Notes: generated by a model from the sequence alone, not told the origin. DNA of 64,000 bases from Nostoc sp. LPT (GCF_017115165.1 NZ_JABXKF010000149.1:23040-87039); one strand, 5' to 3'. Numbered from the stretch's first letter, positions 40,458-51,280 are shown. Made by a program: numbers and translations.

Positions 40458-43019
40458 ATGCCACAAGAAGCTCAAATGAAAAACTCCAGGAAAGGTTGGT
40501 TACGTAAAAGACTCAAAATTACTCTGATTTTCCTGTTATTGCTAGGGCTATTGTTAGTGGGATTTGCTACCTACACTGCGCGCCAATCCTTTCCGCAAGA
40601 GAGTGGCACAATTCAATTACCTGAACTGAAAGCCGAAGTAAGCGTCCAGCGCGATCGATGGGGAATTCCTCATATTTATGCTGCCAACTCCCACGATTTA
40701 TTTATGGCACAAGGTTATATTCACGCCCAAGACCGCTTTTGGCAAATGGACTTTTGGCGACACATTGGTTCTGGGCGACTCTCAGAAATGTTTGGTTCTT
40801 CTCAGGTTGATACTGATAAATATCTGCGGACAATGGGTTGGGCAAGGGTGGCGCAGCAAGAAATTCAGGAAATTAATGCAGAGATGAAGGCATACCTGGA
40901 AGCTTACGCCGATGGTGTCAATGCCTATTTGGCAGAGCATCAAGGCAGCGCCCTGAGTCTAGAATACGCTGTACTAAAATTCCTCAATCCTGGGTATAAG
41001 CCAGAACCTTGGCAAATGCTGCATTCTCTGACTTGGGGTAAGGTAATGGCTTACGATTTGGGGAGAAATTTGGAGAGCGAAATTGAACGTGCTATTTTGC
41101 TTAAAACCCTTAACCCAAATCAAGTAGAGGAACTTTTTCCACCATACCCTCAAGACTTGCCGGTTATTTTACCTGAGTTGCAGCAAGAAACAGGGGAAGC
41201 AGAGGAAGAAAGGGACAATAATGTTGAAGTACTTCTCAATTCTCCAGATGTATTACCTGCTTTAGAGTCAATTACTAAGCCGATGATGGCTTTAGAACAA
41301 CTTATAGGACCCATAGGAAGAGGTATTGGCTCGAACAACTGGGTGATATCTGGTCAGCGGACGGCTACAGGTAAGCCAATTTTGGCGAATGACCCCCACT
41401 TAGGTGTGCAAATTCCCTCTATATGGTACGAAGTTGGTTTGCATTGCACACCAAAGAGTGCAGAATGTCCCTACAACGTTTCTGGTTTTTCCTTTGCGGG
41501 AATGATTGGGGTAATTATCGGTCATAGCGATCGCATTGCCTGGGGTGTCACCAATGTACAATCTGATGTAATGGATTTATACATCGAGAAAATCAACCCA
41601 AATAACCCCAATCAGTATGAGGTCAATGGCAAGTGGGTTGATATGCAACTCGTGCAAGAGACGATTCAAGTAGTCGCAAGTCAGCCGATTGTCCAAACGG
41701 TGCGCTATACCCGACATGGGCCGATTCTCTCTGATGTTTCGCCCAATCTGAAGCAATTCAAGCCAAGTCAGCCGCTAGAATTACCGCAAAACTACGCCGT
41801 AGCCCTGCACTGGACAGCCCTAGCACCTTCCAAACTAAGGTATGCCATTCCCCAAATTAATCGCGCTCAAAACTGGCAGGAATTCCGTACTGCTGCCAGC
41901 AATTATGATGTCCCTGCTCAAAACTTAGTCTACGCTGATATTGATGGCAATATTGGCTACCAAATGCCTGGTAAATTCCCCATCCGCGCTAAGGGAGATG
42001 GGCGTTATCCCGTTCCTGGTTGGACGGATGAATATGAGTGGCAAGGCTATATTGACTTTGAGAAATTGCCCAAAAGTTTTAATCCACCTCAAGGTTATAT
42101 TGCTACTGCCAATAATTTAGTTAACCGTGAATATCCTTACCTGATTACCACAGACTGGGTTTATGGCTACCGAGCAAAGCGGATTGTTGAAATGATTTCA
42201 CAACAAACCCAGCCGATTTCCCTGAAGGATGTGCAGCGGATACAGGGTGACGATCGCAATCTCAATGCCCAAACACTAGTGCCACTACTGCAATCTATCA
42301 CTGTTGATACCCCTCGCTTGCAAGCAGCCCAAAAACTGCTGCAAGATTGGAATTTGCAGTTAGGAATGACATCGCCTGCTGCTGCGCTATTTGAAGTATT
42401 TTGGAAACATTTGCTAGCAGATACATTTCACGATCGCTTGCCTGAAAAGTACTTTCCTGATGGAGGCGATCGCTGGTATGCTGTGGTAGCAAATCTGGTC
42501 AAACAGCCCAATAGTTCTTGGTGGGATAATCGCAATACCCCAAAAGTTGAGAATCGCGACCAAATCCTTTGGCAGTCCTTTAGAGAAGCCGTGGATGAAT
42601 TAGAACGAATTCAAAGTAAAGACCCAAACAATTGGAATTGGGGCAAGCTGCATACCATTACTTTTCGGAATGCCACCTTGGGTAAATCTGGGGTTGCACC
42701 GATTGAAGCTTTATTTAATCGTGGTGCATTTGCTACATCTGGTAACGGCGAAACAGTAAATGCTAACCGCTGGATAGCAAATAAATCCTTTGAGGTTACT
42801 GATATTCCCTCACTACGGATGATTGTAGATTTGGAAAATTTAGATAACTCACTAGCAATTCACACCCCTGGGCAATCAGGCCATGCTTTCCATCACCATT
42901 ACAACGATATGGTTGAACCCTGGCGCAAAATTGAATACCACCAGATGCTTTGGGAACAAAAGAATGTTGCAAATAATACTGCTGCAATATTGAAGTTAGT
43001 TCCCAAATTGGGAGAGTAA
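40458..43019 (+). CDS. Penicillin acylase family (Ntn hydrolase)
   Basis: DRWGIPHIYA; GSNNWVISGQRTATGKPILANDPHL; GVTNVQSDVMDLY. Confidence 0.92.
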   Translation: MPQEAQMKNSRKGWLRKRLKITLIFLLLLGLLLVGFATYTARQSFPQESGTIQLPELKAEVSVQRDRWGIPHIYAANSHDLFMAQGYIHAQDRFWQMDFWRHIGSGRLSEMFGSSQVDTDKYLRTMGWARVAQQEIQEINAEMKAYLEAYADGVNAYLAEHQGSALSLEYAVLKFLNPGYKPEPWQMLHSLTWGKVMAYDLGRNLESEIERAILLKTLNPNQVEELFPPYPQDLPVILPELQQETGEAEEERDNNVEVLLNSPDVLPALESITKPMMALEQLIGPIGRGIGSNNWVISGQRTATGKPILANDPHLGVQIPSIWYEVGLHCTPKSAECPYNVSGFSFAGMIGVIIGHSDRIAWGVTNVQSDVMDLYIEKINPNNPNQYEVNGKWVDMQLVQETIQVVASQPIVQTVRYTRHGPILSDVSPNLKQFKPSQPLELPQNYAVALHWTALAPSKLRYAIPQINRAQNWQEFRTAASNYDVPAQNLVYADIDGNIGYQMPGKFPIRAKGDGRYPVPGWTDEYEWQGYIDFEKLPKSFNPPQGYIATANNLVNREYPYLITTDWVYGYRAKRIVEMISQQTQPISLKDVQRIQGDDRNLNAQTLVPLLQSITVDTPRLQAAQKLLQDWNLQLGMTSPAAALFEVFWKHLLADTFHDRLPEKYFPDGGDRWYAVVANLVKQPNSSWWDNRNTPKVENRDQILWQSFREAVDELERIQSKDPNNWNWGKLHTITFRNATLGKSGVAPIEALFNRGAFATSGNGETVNANRWIANKSFEVTDIPSLRMIVDLENLDNSLAIHTPGQSGHAFHHHYNDMVEPWRKIEYHQMLWEQKNVANNTAAILKLVPKLGE

Positions 43020-43126
43020 AGCACAACTTAATTGTAAGGTAGGTAGCTTGTAGCACGTTAACCTAAGTAACTGTGATTAGCGTAGGCTAGCAAAAAGCGT
43101 AGGCATCGCTCTTTCAGAAAAACTTT

Positions 43127-46100
43127 TTAGTTTACTGATGATTGACGAATAGGGATTTGCAGCACAAACTCAGTCCCTTGATTGGGGATGGAAACGCACT
43201 TTAATTTACCACGGTGTTTTTCTGTGATAATTTGATAACTAATCGACATACCCATTCCCGTTCCTTTACCAACGGATTTAGTGGTAAAAAATGGGTTAAA
43301 TATTTTTTGTTGTACCTGGGAAGTCATACCTATACCATTGTCAGCGATCGCAATTTCGATCCAGTTAGTATCGATAACTGAAGTCCGAATTTTTATTTGC
43401 TGCAAATTCGCTTCTATTGACTCAAAATTCTGTTGCAGATTTTTTTCTTCAATGGCATCAATCGCATTTGTCAAAATATGCATAAAAACTTGATTTAATT
43501 GTCCGGCATAACATTCAATTATAGGTAATTCGCCATAATCTGGAATAATCTCAATTGCCGGACGCTCTGGTTTTTCTTGGAGGTGATGTTGTAAAATCAT
43601 GATTGTACTATCAATACCTGCGTGGATATCAACTTCTTTAAATTCAGCTTCGTCCATACGTGAAAAAGTCCGCAGAGATAATACAATTTGACCGATACGT
43701 TCAGTCCCCACTTGCATCGATTGGAGCGTTTTTGGGAAATCTGATTGAATAAAATCTAAATCGATTTCATTTAATAATTCTTGAATTTTCACTTGGTTGA
43801 TATGGGACTGTTGATAGAGATTGACCAAGTTTAATAAATCTTGCATATATTCTTTCACATAGCTAAGATTCGCGTGAATAAAATTAACAGGGTTATTAAT
43901 TTCGTGGGCGATTCCAGCAACCAATTGTCCCAAGCTTGACATTTTTTCTGATTGAATTAGTTGGGATTGAGTCAGTTGCAGTTCCTGCAAGGTTGATTCT
44001 AGCTGAGTTGCTTTTTGTGTTAGTTCTTGGGTGCGTTCGGAAACTTTTTGCTCCAAACTATGGGAATATTCCTCTAATTGGCAATACAACTGAGCATTTT
44101 TTAAGGAAATAGCTGCTTGGGCGGTAAGTAGTTGAATGACTTGCAGGCGATCGCTCGTAAATGCTCCTGTGGTAAGATTATTTTCTAAATACAGGATGCC
44201 AATTAGTTTTCCTTGTTGGCTAATAGGGGTACATAATACAGATTTGGGCTGGTGGGTAATAATATAACGATCGCCTGCAAATTGTGTCCAATTGCTCAAG
44301 TTTTCAAACACAGCTTTCTGTTGCGTCCGCGCTACTGCATAAATCAAACTTTGGGGAATTTCCTGACATCGATCTAGGGGAATTTCTAACCTTTGTGTTT
44401 GCTTTAAATCGGCTTGAGCAACTACTAACCATTGTTCGTTTTGGCAAAGAAGTAAACGACCGATTTGTGCTCCTGCCAAAGCGATCGCAATCTGCATTAA
44501 AGTGGCTAAGAGTTTTTCTAACTCAATTTCTTGGGAGATGGCTTGTGCTGCTTTCATTACCGCCGGAAAATCTAGCCATAAATTCTGGTTGTTAACGTTA
44601 GTGGAACTTCTCATCAAGGTTGCGGCAATGGTTGCCTGATTGGTAATCGCTAGACTAGGAGTTTGGAGAATCGCCGCTAGTAGTTGGGGATAGTTTTGTT
44701 CTAAATGGGTGACTTTGGCTAATGCTCCCCATTTGGCATAGCAGTAGTAAGCTTCTTGCATATAGCCTGCGGCGACTTTCTCTTTACCCCAATCTAGGTA
44801 AAATTTCGCTGCTAGTTCATTGGCTAATGCTGCTTCTTGGATATAGCCGTTTTCTTTAGCACCAGAAATAGCGCGATCGTAAAGTTCAATTGCTTCTAAT
44901 TTTTGGTTCAAAGCATGACACCGCTCTGCGCTAATCAAATCATATTTATGCAGATAGTTTATGGGTGCATAAGATGCACATTGCTGTATCTTAGCTAGGT
45001 TGTTGTCAACACGCTCAAGCAGTGCTGACTGCTGTAATGATGTTGCATGAGGATACAAAGCTAGTCTGGCTAAGGCATCATAAAAATACAATAAGGGGAT
45101 AATATACAGACCTGGTACGCCGTCTAAATATTCTTCACAGATACTAACCGCAGCCAAACTCTGCTCGTATTCTGCAAACAAATAGCAAAGCATCACTTTG
45201 TTGATATGCAGGTGATAAACCGCAGGGCGATCGTTTGCTTGCTGATGCTGAGGCAACATAATTGTTTCATCATAGATGCACCCGCGCAGTTGAAATGGAA
45301 TATCAGATTGACCCAGGAGATTTAAAACACTTTGGTGGTAAGAAACAAAGTGATTATACTGGGTCATTTGCTTAAAATGGAGAATTGCGTTCCCGTAGGT
45401 TTCCATTTCTGCTAGAACTTCTGTGAGTTCACAACCTGTCATATAAAGATAAAGTGTATATGGGAAAGCACACCAGACTGCCCACTCGATATCACCCATT
45501 TCCAGACCAGCAGCATACCCTTCTAAAAGAGGCTGTAAAGTATTTTTGAGAGGTTCTTTGTGATGTTTAATAAAAGTATTAAAAATAGAAAATGTTTTAG
45601 CTTTGAGTAACTTGGCATTCAGTTGATCTAACAAAGCGATCGCCAATTGCCCAAATTCGTATCCCTCCTCTATCTTAGAGAGAAAAGCAGAGAGAATTAA
45701 ACCGTAGCTTGCATAAGCACATGCCGAGAACTTAGCATTACCGTAGAGGACAGATAAATTAACTTGTTTAAATACTATTAAGGGAAACATTGCCGGACAG
45801 CCATTATAAGCGAGTCCAAACATACCTGATAAAATTCGTAATGCTGCCAGGTGATAGTTATCCGTCATCAATGGCAAGTCAATTAATTCAGAGGGCTGAC
45901 GGTTGGCGAGGATGGTTTGCGTTTCTTGTAAACCCTGCATAAAATCATCTTGGGTGGGATTTTCTGGCACATCCACACCTAGTTTTTGCAAAATCTCTAA
46001 AGCTACAGAAATACCTTGTAAAAGCTGATTTTTAGCTATACAAGCTTGGATTTTAACTTCATAAATTTTTACCTGTTCTAAGCAAGTATGGGTGTGTTGC

Positions 46101-48544
46101 AAAACTAATTCTGCCCATGTTTCCATCTGCTCAAATTCTCCACCCATGTAAGAAGCTTCTGCTAATGCTTCAGAGAGTGCTAATGTGAGGTTATATTGGC
46201 TCTGCCAGCAGCGATCGCCATCAAGTAACTCAATACCAAGAGTCAAATATTCAATTGCCGCTTTGTAGGCAGTAGCTTCTTTAGAACGAGAGCCTGCTAT
46301 GAAATTTAAAAGAGCTAATTCATCTCGCTCTGTTTGATTATTTAGTAGTGTGTACCCCCGATTTAATTGACTAACAATATCAAAAATTTTCGATTCCCGT
46401 TCGATTTCAGGTATACTTTTCAGCAAAAGTTGACCAATCTGTAAATGGGTTTTCTGTTTCTTTGCTTGGGGAATTAAAGAATAAGCAGCTTGTTGCACTC
46501 GATCGTGCAAAAATTTATATTTAATCATTTCTGAAGTTACTGAAGTCATCTGTTGCTCTGCTGCATCAACAAAAAACTTATAAATTTCAGTTTGCGGAAT
46601 TATTAAACCCGACTGTAAAGCATTCCACAAACAGGCTGCTGTTTCTGTGGGTGTTTGTTCAAAAGCGATCGCCAATGTATTTAAATCAAATTCATTGCCA
46701 ATACAAGCTGCCAACTTGAGAATATTTTGGGTGGCTTCTGGTAACTTTTGCAACTGAGCAGCTATAAATTCCACGACATCATCTGTCAGTGCTGCTTCCC
46801 GCACCTGCACAATATCACATTGCCAATGTCTAGCTTGGGTATCAAAAGTAATTAGTTGGTCTTCATGCAGTGCCTTGAGAAACTGAGTAGCAAAAAAGGG
46901 ATTACCTTGGGTTTTTTGATACACTAATTCTGTTAACGGTTGCGCCAAGGCGATCGCACAGTTGAGGCTATCGGCTACCAACTGATTGAGACTGTTTTGG
47001 CTTAAGGGTTTCAAGGTGATAGTATTTACCTTTGTCCCAGTTTTGGCGATCGCATCTAAAGTCAGCATCAATGGATGCGCTGCAAAGACTTCATTATCCC
47101 GGTAAGCACCAATCATTAGCAGATAGCCTGTTCCTGACTCCGCCATCAGCAGTTGGATCAGATTCAACGAAGCAGAATCCGCCCACTGCAAATCATCCAA
47201 AAACATCACCAAGGGATGTTTCAGGTGTGTAAAAACTTGAATAAACTTTTGAAATAATAAATTAAACCGATTTTGGGCGGCGATACCTGATAGTTCTGGT
47301 GCAGATGGTTGCACTCCAATGATGCGTTCTAATTCCGGGATCACATCAATGATGACTTGTCCATTCTCCCCCACAGCCTGTAAAATTTGATTTTTCCAAC
47401 TTGACAATTGAGCATCACTTTCACTCAACAATTGCTCGATTAAATCGCGGAATGTTTGCACAAATGCCGAAAAAGGAATGTTGCGATTGAACTGGTCAAA
47501 TTTCCCTTTAATAAAATAGCCCCGTCGCTGGACTATTGGCTTGTGAACTTCATTGACAATCGCAGTTTTGCCAATACCAGAAAAACCAGCAACAAGCATC
47601 ACTTCGCTGTCACCTTGAGAAACTTGCTCAAATGCAGTTAATAATTGCTCAACCTCGATTTCTCGACCATAGAGTTTTTCGGGAATTAGAAAGCGATCGC
47701 AAATATCCCTCTGACCAATTTCAAAATAGGTAATTTTGCCAGTTTCCTTGAGTTGATACAAACAAGTTTCTAAATCGTGCTTTAATCCCAAAGCACTCTG
47801 ATATCTGTCTTCGGCATTTTTCGCCATTAATTTGAAAATAATATCTGAAAGTACCTGGGGGATTTCTTCTCTGTTCCCTGTTCCCTGTTCCCTGTTCCCT
47901 AATACCGTAGGTATTTTCGCAATATGACAATGCACCAACTCCATCGGCTCATCAGAGATAAATGGTAACTCTCCCATCAGTAATTCATAAAAAGTCACAC
48001 CCAAAGAATAGAAATCACTACGGTAGTCTATCCCTCGGTTCATCCTTCCAGTTTGTTCGGGGGAAATATAAGCGAGGGTTCCTTCTAATACATTGGGACT
48101 TTTTATTTCTTGGTTTTCTTTATTGAGTAATGAAGCAATACTAAAGTCGATTAGTTTAACTTGCTTGGTATCAGGATTAATCAGAATATTGGCAGGTTTG
48201 ATATCTTTATGAATAATGCGATGGCGGTAGAGAATATCTAAGGTATCGCTCAGAGCGATCGCAATTTGTAAAAATTCATCTAGAGATACAACATTACTAT
48301 TGTTGGCGAAATAATCCTTGAGGGAAATGCCCCCAAAGTCTTCCATCAGTAACATATAGCCATTTTTGAACGGTTCTAGGCTATAGGTTTGGATGATTAG
48401 AGGATAGTTAAGATTTTTGGCAATGGTGTATTGATTGCGAAATTGTACTAGTTCGCTAAAGCTGGGATAAGGATTTTTCAGCAGTTTGATGACTACAGAT
48501 AATGAGTCAGTCTCTCGAAAAGCTCGATAAACCAGAGTTCTCAA
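43127..48544 (-). CDS. Serine/threonine kinase - AAA ATPase - GAF - sensor histidine kinase
   Basis: HRIIHKDIKPANIL; GFSGIGKTAIVNEV; QLIQSEKMSSLGQLVAGIAHEINNPVNFI; GKGTGMGMSI. Confidence 0.93.
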   Translation of the reverse strand: MRTLVYRAFRETDSLSVVIKLLKNPYPSFSELVQFRNQYTIAKNLNYPLIIQTYSLEPFKNGYMLLMEDFGGISLKDYFANNSNVVSLDEFLQIAIALSDTLDILYRHRIIHKDIKPANILINPDTKQVKLIDFSIASLLNKENQEIKSPNVLEGTLAYISPEQTGRMNRGIDYRSDFYSLGVTFYELLMGELPFISDEPMELVHCHIAKIPTVLGNREQGTGNREEIPQVLSDIIFKLMAKNAEDRYQSALGLKHDLETCLYQLKETGKITYFEIGQRDICDRFLIPEKLYGREIEVEQLLTAFEQVSQGDSEVMLVAGFSGIGKTAIVNEVHKPIVQRRGYFIKGKFDQFNRNIPFSAFVQTFRDLIEQLLSESDAQLSSWKNQILQAVGENGQVIIDVIPELERIIGVQPSAPELSGIAAQNRFNLLFQKFIQVFTHLKHPLVMFLDDLQWADSASLNLIQLLMAESGTGYLLMIGAYRDNEVFAAHPLMLTLDAIAKTGTKVNTITLKPLSQNSLNQLVADSLNCAIALAQPLTELVYQKTQGNPFFATQFLKALHEDQLITFDTQARHWQCDIVQVREAALTDDVVEFIAAQLQKLPEATQNILKLAACIGNEFDLNTLAIAFEQTPTETAACLWNALQSGLIIPQTEIYKFFVDAAEQQMTSVTSEMIKYKFLHDRVQQAAYSLIPQAKKQKTHLQIGQLLLKSIPEIERESKIFDIVSQLNRGYTLLNNQTERDELALLNFIAGSRSKEATAYKAAIEYLTLGIELLDGDRCWQSQYNLTLALSEALAEASYMGGEFEQMETWAELVLQHTHTCLEQVKIYEVKIQACIAKNQLLQGISVALEILQKLGVDVPENPTQDDFMQGLQETQTILANRQPSELIDLPLMTDNYHLAALRILSGMFGLAYNGCPAMFPLIVFKQVNLSVLYGNAKFSACAYASYGLILSAFLSKIEEGYEFGQLAIALLDQLNAKLLKAKTFSIFNTFIKHHKEPLKNTLQPLLEGYAAGLEMGDIEWAVWCAFPYTLYLYMTGCELTEVLAEMETYGNAILHFKQMTQYNHFVSYHQSVLNLLGQSDIPFQLRGCIYDETIMLPQHQQANDRPAVYHLHINKVMLCYLFAEYEQSLAAVSICEEYLDGVPGLYIIPLLYFYDALARLALYPHATSLQQSALLERVDNNLAKIQQCASYAPINYLHKYDLISAERCHALNQKLEAIELYDRAISGAKENGYIQEAALANELAAKFYLDWGKEKVAAGYMQEAYYCYAKWGALAKVTHLEQNYPQLLAAILQTPSLAITNQATIAATLMRSSTNVNNQNLWLDFPAVMKAAQAISQEIELEKLLATLMQIAIALAGAQIGRLLLCQNEQWLVVAQADLKQTQRLEIPLDRCQEIPQSLIYAVARTQQKAVFENLSNWTQFAGDRYIITHQPKSVLCTPISQQGKLIGILYLENNLTTGAFTSDRLQVIQLLTAQAAISLKNAQLYCQLEEYSHSLEQKVSERTQELTQKATQLESTLQELQLTQSQLIQSEKMSSLGQLVAGIAHEINNPVNFIHANLSYVKEYMQDLLNLVNLYQQSHINQVKIQELLNEIDLDFIQSDFPKTLQSMQVGTERIGQIVLSLRTFSRMDEAEFKEVDIHAGIDSTIMILQHHLQEKPERPAIEIIPDYGELPIIECYAGQLNQVFMHILTNAIDAIEEKNLQQNFESIEANLQQIKIRTSVIDTNWIEIAIADNGIGMTSQVQQKIFNPFFTTKSVGKGTGMGMSISYQIITEKHRGKLKCVSIPNQGTEFVLQIPIRQSSVN
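47871..47900. repeat. Heptamer STRR (TTCCCTG)n inside the kinase CDS
   Basis: ctgttccctgttccctgttccctgttccct. Confidence 0.85.
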
Positions 48545-48903
48545 CCATCATAAAGTTCTTCGCTAAGGCAATATCCAGGAATACTAATCATATTACAAAA
48601 TCTTAAGCGCTAGATTTAGTATTCCCATACACGCTTACATATTTTATGGGGTCAAATGAGCATTGCTAGTCACAAGGAGCAAATAAGCGCTAACCCTAAA
48701 AAACCTGGTAACGGCGAATATCTACGGCAAATTTCATAGCGATCACACCACAGACAACCCCAAAACTACGCCAAGTATAAGCGATGGTATTCTGTTAAAT
48801 TTTCAGAAAATTGTATCATTTTTGCGTAGACGCGTTGCGGCTTATCGTCAGACATCGCTTTTCAACTAACTTGGTCATAAAACAAGCATAAAAAGTACTT
48901 TTT

Positions 48904-49265
48904 TTATACTTGCAAAGCACCAGCAATTGAATTTAGACACACTGTGACAGAATCAACGCACAAATTCCAGCTTTCTCTTGGTGTTTGAGGAATTGCTGAT
49001 GCTCCCATCATTTTAAAAGTAGACTCTAATGCAGGATTTCCGATATGTGCTGATCCTATGCGGAGTTTATTCAAACCAACAAGAGGATCAGTCATTAACC
49101 GAGCTTGGTCATTATCTAGTCCTTTAGCCATCAAAATTTTTCCAAAAGCTTTATCTGTCTCAGATTATTATCTACTGTTCCACATAAAGCAGACCTAAGA
49201 GAAACTATTGGCATTGTTTCAATAACCCACCCATACAAGATTTTTGCAAGTTCAAACACCTCTGA
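48904..49265 (-). pseudogene. C-terminal remnant of a hypothetical protein with a possible HEPN-like Rx4H motif, frameshifted
   Basis: Frames read YSEVFELAKILYGWVIETMPIVSLRSALCGTVDNN and MAKGLDNDQARLMTDPLVGLNKLRIGSAHIG. Confidence 0.4.
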
Positions 49266-49431
49266 GTATTGGAGGTAAACACAGCAAAGTTGCGCCCGTA
49301 TCAACTAAAACATCATCCACAGTATAAGAGCGAACTTCCCCCGAAGAAATAAAGCCGCGTTGTGCCAGAACTCGATCGATTCCATTCGTGACAGTGAGGG
49401 TAACTATTACTTGTCCCATTTGCTTACCCAT
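49252..49431 (-). pseudogene. N-terminal remnant of a retropepsin-like aspartyl protease
   Basis: MGKQMGQVIVTLTVTNGIDRVLAQRGFISSGEVRSYTVDDVLVDTGATLLCLPP...*; VDTGA active-site motif, then truncated. Confidence 0.6.
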
Positions 49432-49496
49432 TTCAGTAAACTCCTGGTGAGGATTTTAAATTTATTTTAGTTAAGCTATAAAACGATAAAATAATT

Positions 49497-50129
49497 TTAT
49501 GTAAAAAGACGTATTAACCAATCGGTAAATCTTATGGCAATATCTGTATTGGGTTGGAGAGCTTGCTTAGTAATCGCTTGTCCCATAGGACGACCAGGTT
49601 CATCTTGCCAAGCAAGATATGTGTGAATAACTGCTTTACTAATATCTAATGGTTTAAAAGTTGTTACTTTCTTAACTTGTGCTTCAACAATACATTCTCT
49701 GGCAAATTCTAGGGCTGTCGGTTCTGCTAGTTGGGCACAAAAGTCCTCTAACTTACCAGAATTTTGATTATTTGGCATCAGCCAAAATCCCAACTTGGGT
49801 TCATCTGTAATCCCCTCAACTATTGTTCCATCAATCTCAGGAATATCAGGTAATTTATAGCTATAGTGACTTAATTTACCTTTGATATTTGCCCATCTGC
49901 TTTCAAGGGAAGTATCAGTATCAAGCATTACTCCTATCACTTGAGGATGATCAGGACGTACAATCAAGGCATTTAGACGTTTTAAAACTTTTGTATCTCC
50001 ATTACATTCATATAATCCAAAAGTTTGAAGAACTTCGTGAGCAGCACACAAAGCCATTACAACATGGCAATCATCTATTCCTTCAACAAGTAATATTTTA
50101 TCGGTGTCTTGCTTACAGATATCACTCAT
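49497..50129 (-). CDS. TOPRIM-like protein, DUF3226-like
   Basis: ILLVEGIDDCHVVMAL (conserved E) and VIGVMLDTDTSLESRW (DxD). Confidence 0.72.
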   Translation of the reverse strand: MSDICKQDTDKILLVEGIDDCHVVMALCAAHEVLQTFGLYECNGDTKVLKRLNALIVRPDHPQVIGVMLDTDTSLESRWANIKGKLSHYSYKLPDIPEIDGTIVEGITDEPKLGFWLMPNNQNSGKLEDFCAQLAEPTALEFARECIVEAQVKKVTTFKPLDISKAVIHTYLAWQDEPGRPMGQAITKQALQPNTDIAIRFTDWLIRLFT

Positions 50130-50134
50130 ATTAT

Positions 50135-51280
50135 TTAGCGTATTTCGACGTCTGTTTCAAGAGAATCCGTAAGCGTCTCGGAAGTGTATTCTGTTACCTT
50201 AATGAGATTATCTTTAGCTTCAAGTCTAAAGAAAGCACCAAGTGAAGGATATTTATTCCATGCGCTGTCAAAACCATTTACACAATCTCGACTATGTGTT
50301 GTTGCAAATACTTGAACATTCAACCTTTCGGAGTAACGAAAAACAATATCCCAAACTTTAGGTTGTACTGTCCAATGCAATCCATTTTCAAATTCATCAA
50401 TTAAAAGGATGCCATTTCGAGCATTTACGAGAGCAACAATTATATGGAATAAACGAGTCATCCCATCACCCATACTTTTTAGAGGTAATGGCTCATTTAT
50501 ACCTTCAATTTTTACTAGTGGAATACGATTATCGCCTCCCTGCCCACGATTATTGCCTCCGCGTCCTTTGCTAATATCTTCTACAAAAGCAACTCCAGAT
50601 ACTTTAGGTTCAATAAGTTTAAGGGCGGAAATAACCTCTGATTCTAAATTAGTTAAACTTGTCAAATCCCAAAGAGCGGCTAATTTTCGATTAGGCATAT
50701 TTTCTGTCGAAACCAATTGCCATGTGTATTTAAATTCAGCATCTAGCCGTTCGTAAGCAACTCTAGATGTGAGCCTCATATCTCTAAAATCACGATTTAA
50801 TCTGAAAAGTCTGCGAGTTTTTTGATTTTCTTCTGCTACGAGAACAACTTCAATATTGGATAAATCCTTATGAAACTGCTCATCAGTGATGCGGATTCTT
50901 TTCGTGTTTCCTTCGTCATCAGATTTAATCTGATATGCAGCAACACCAATATGAATCTTTGCCTTTGAGGAAACTTCTCCCAGAATGATGCCTTCTTCTC
51001 CTATATCGGGTAATTTATGACCAAAAAAGAGATGGCGTATGGGATTAACAAGAAAAGTTTGAGAATATGGTTGTGCCTCACTAACCCAAGACCCTTGCCT
51101 CGAATTTACAAGTTCAAGGAGATTTATCGGTGAAGCGTTGCTGGCATAAAGTTCTATTGCTTCGAGAAATGTACTTTTACCAGCATTATTCCTGCCGACA
51201 ATGAGGTTAACATTACCTAATCTCTTAACCTCAAGATGATCAAAAAGTCTGAAATTATTTATCTGGAAGGACTCTAGCAT
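50135..51280 (-). CDS. AAA/ABC-type ATPase, OLD-like
   Basis: FQINNFRLFDHLEV; GRNNAGKST Walker A; GILLIDEFENGLHW Walker B; FATTHSRDCV. Confidence 0.88.
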   Translation of the reverse strand: MLESFQINNFRLFDHLEVKRLGNVNLIVGRNNAGKSTFLEAIELYASNASPINLLELVNSRQGSWVSEAQPYSQTFLVNPIRHLFFGHKLPDIGEEGIILGEVSSKAKIHIGVAAYQIKSDDEGNTKRIRITDEQFHKDLSNIEVVLVAEENQKTRRLFRLNRDFRDMRLTSRVAYERLDAEFKYTWQLVSTENMPNRKLAALWDLTSLTNLESEVISALKLIEPKVSGVAFVEDISKGRGGNNRGQGGDNRIPLVKIEGINEPLPLKSMGDGMTRLFHIIVALVNARNGILLIDEFENGLHWTVQPKVWDIVFRYSERLNVQVFATTHSRDCVNGFDSAWNKYPSLGAFFRLEAKDNLIKVTEYTSETLTDSLETDVEIR

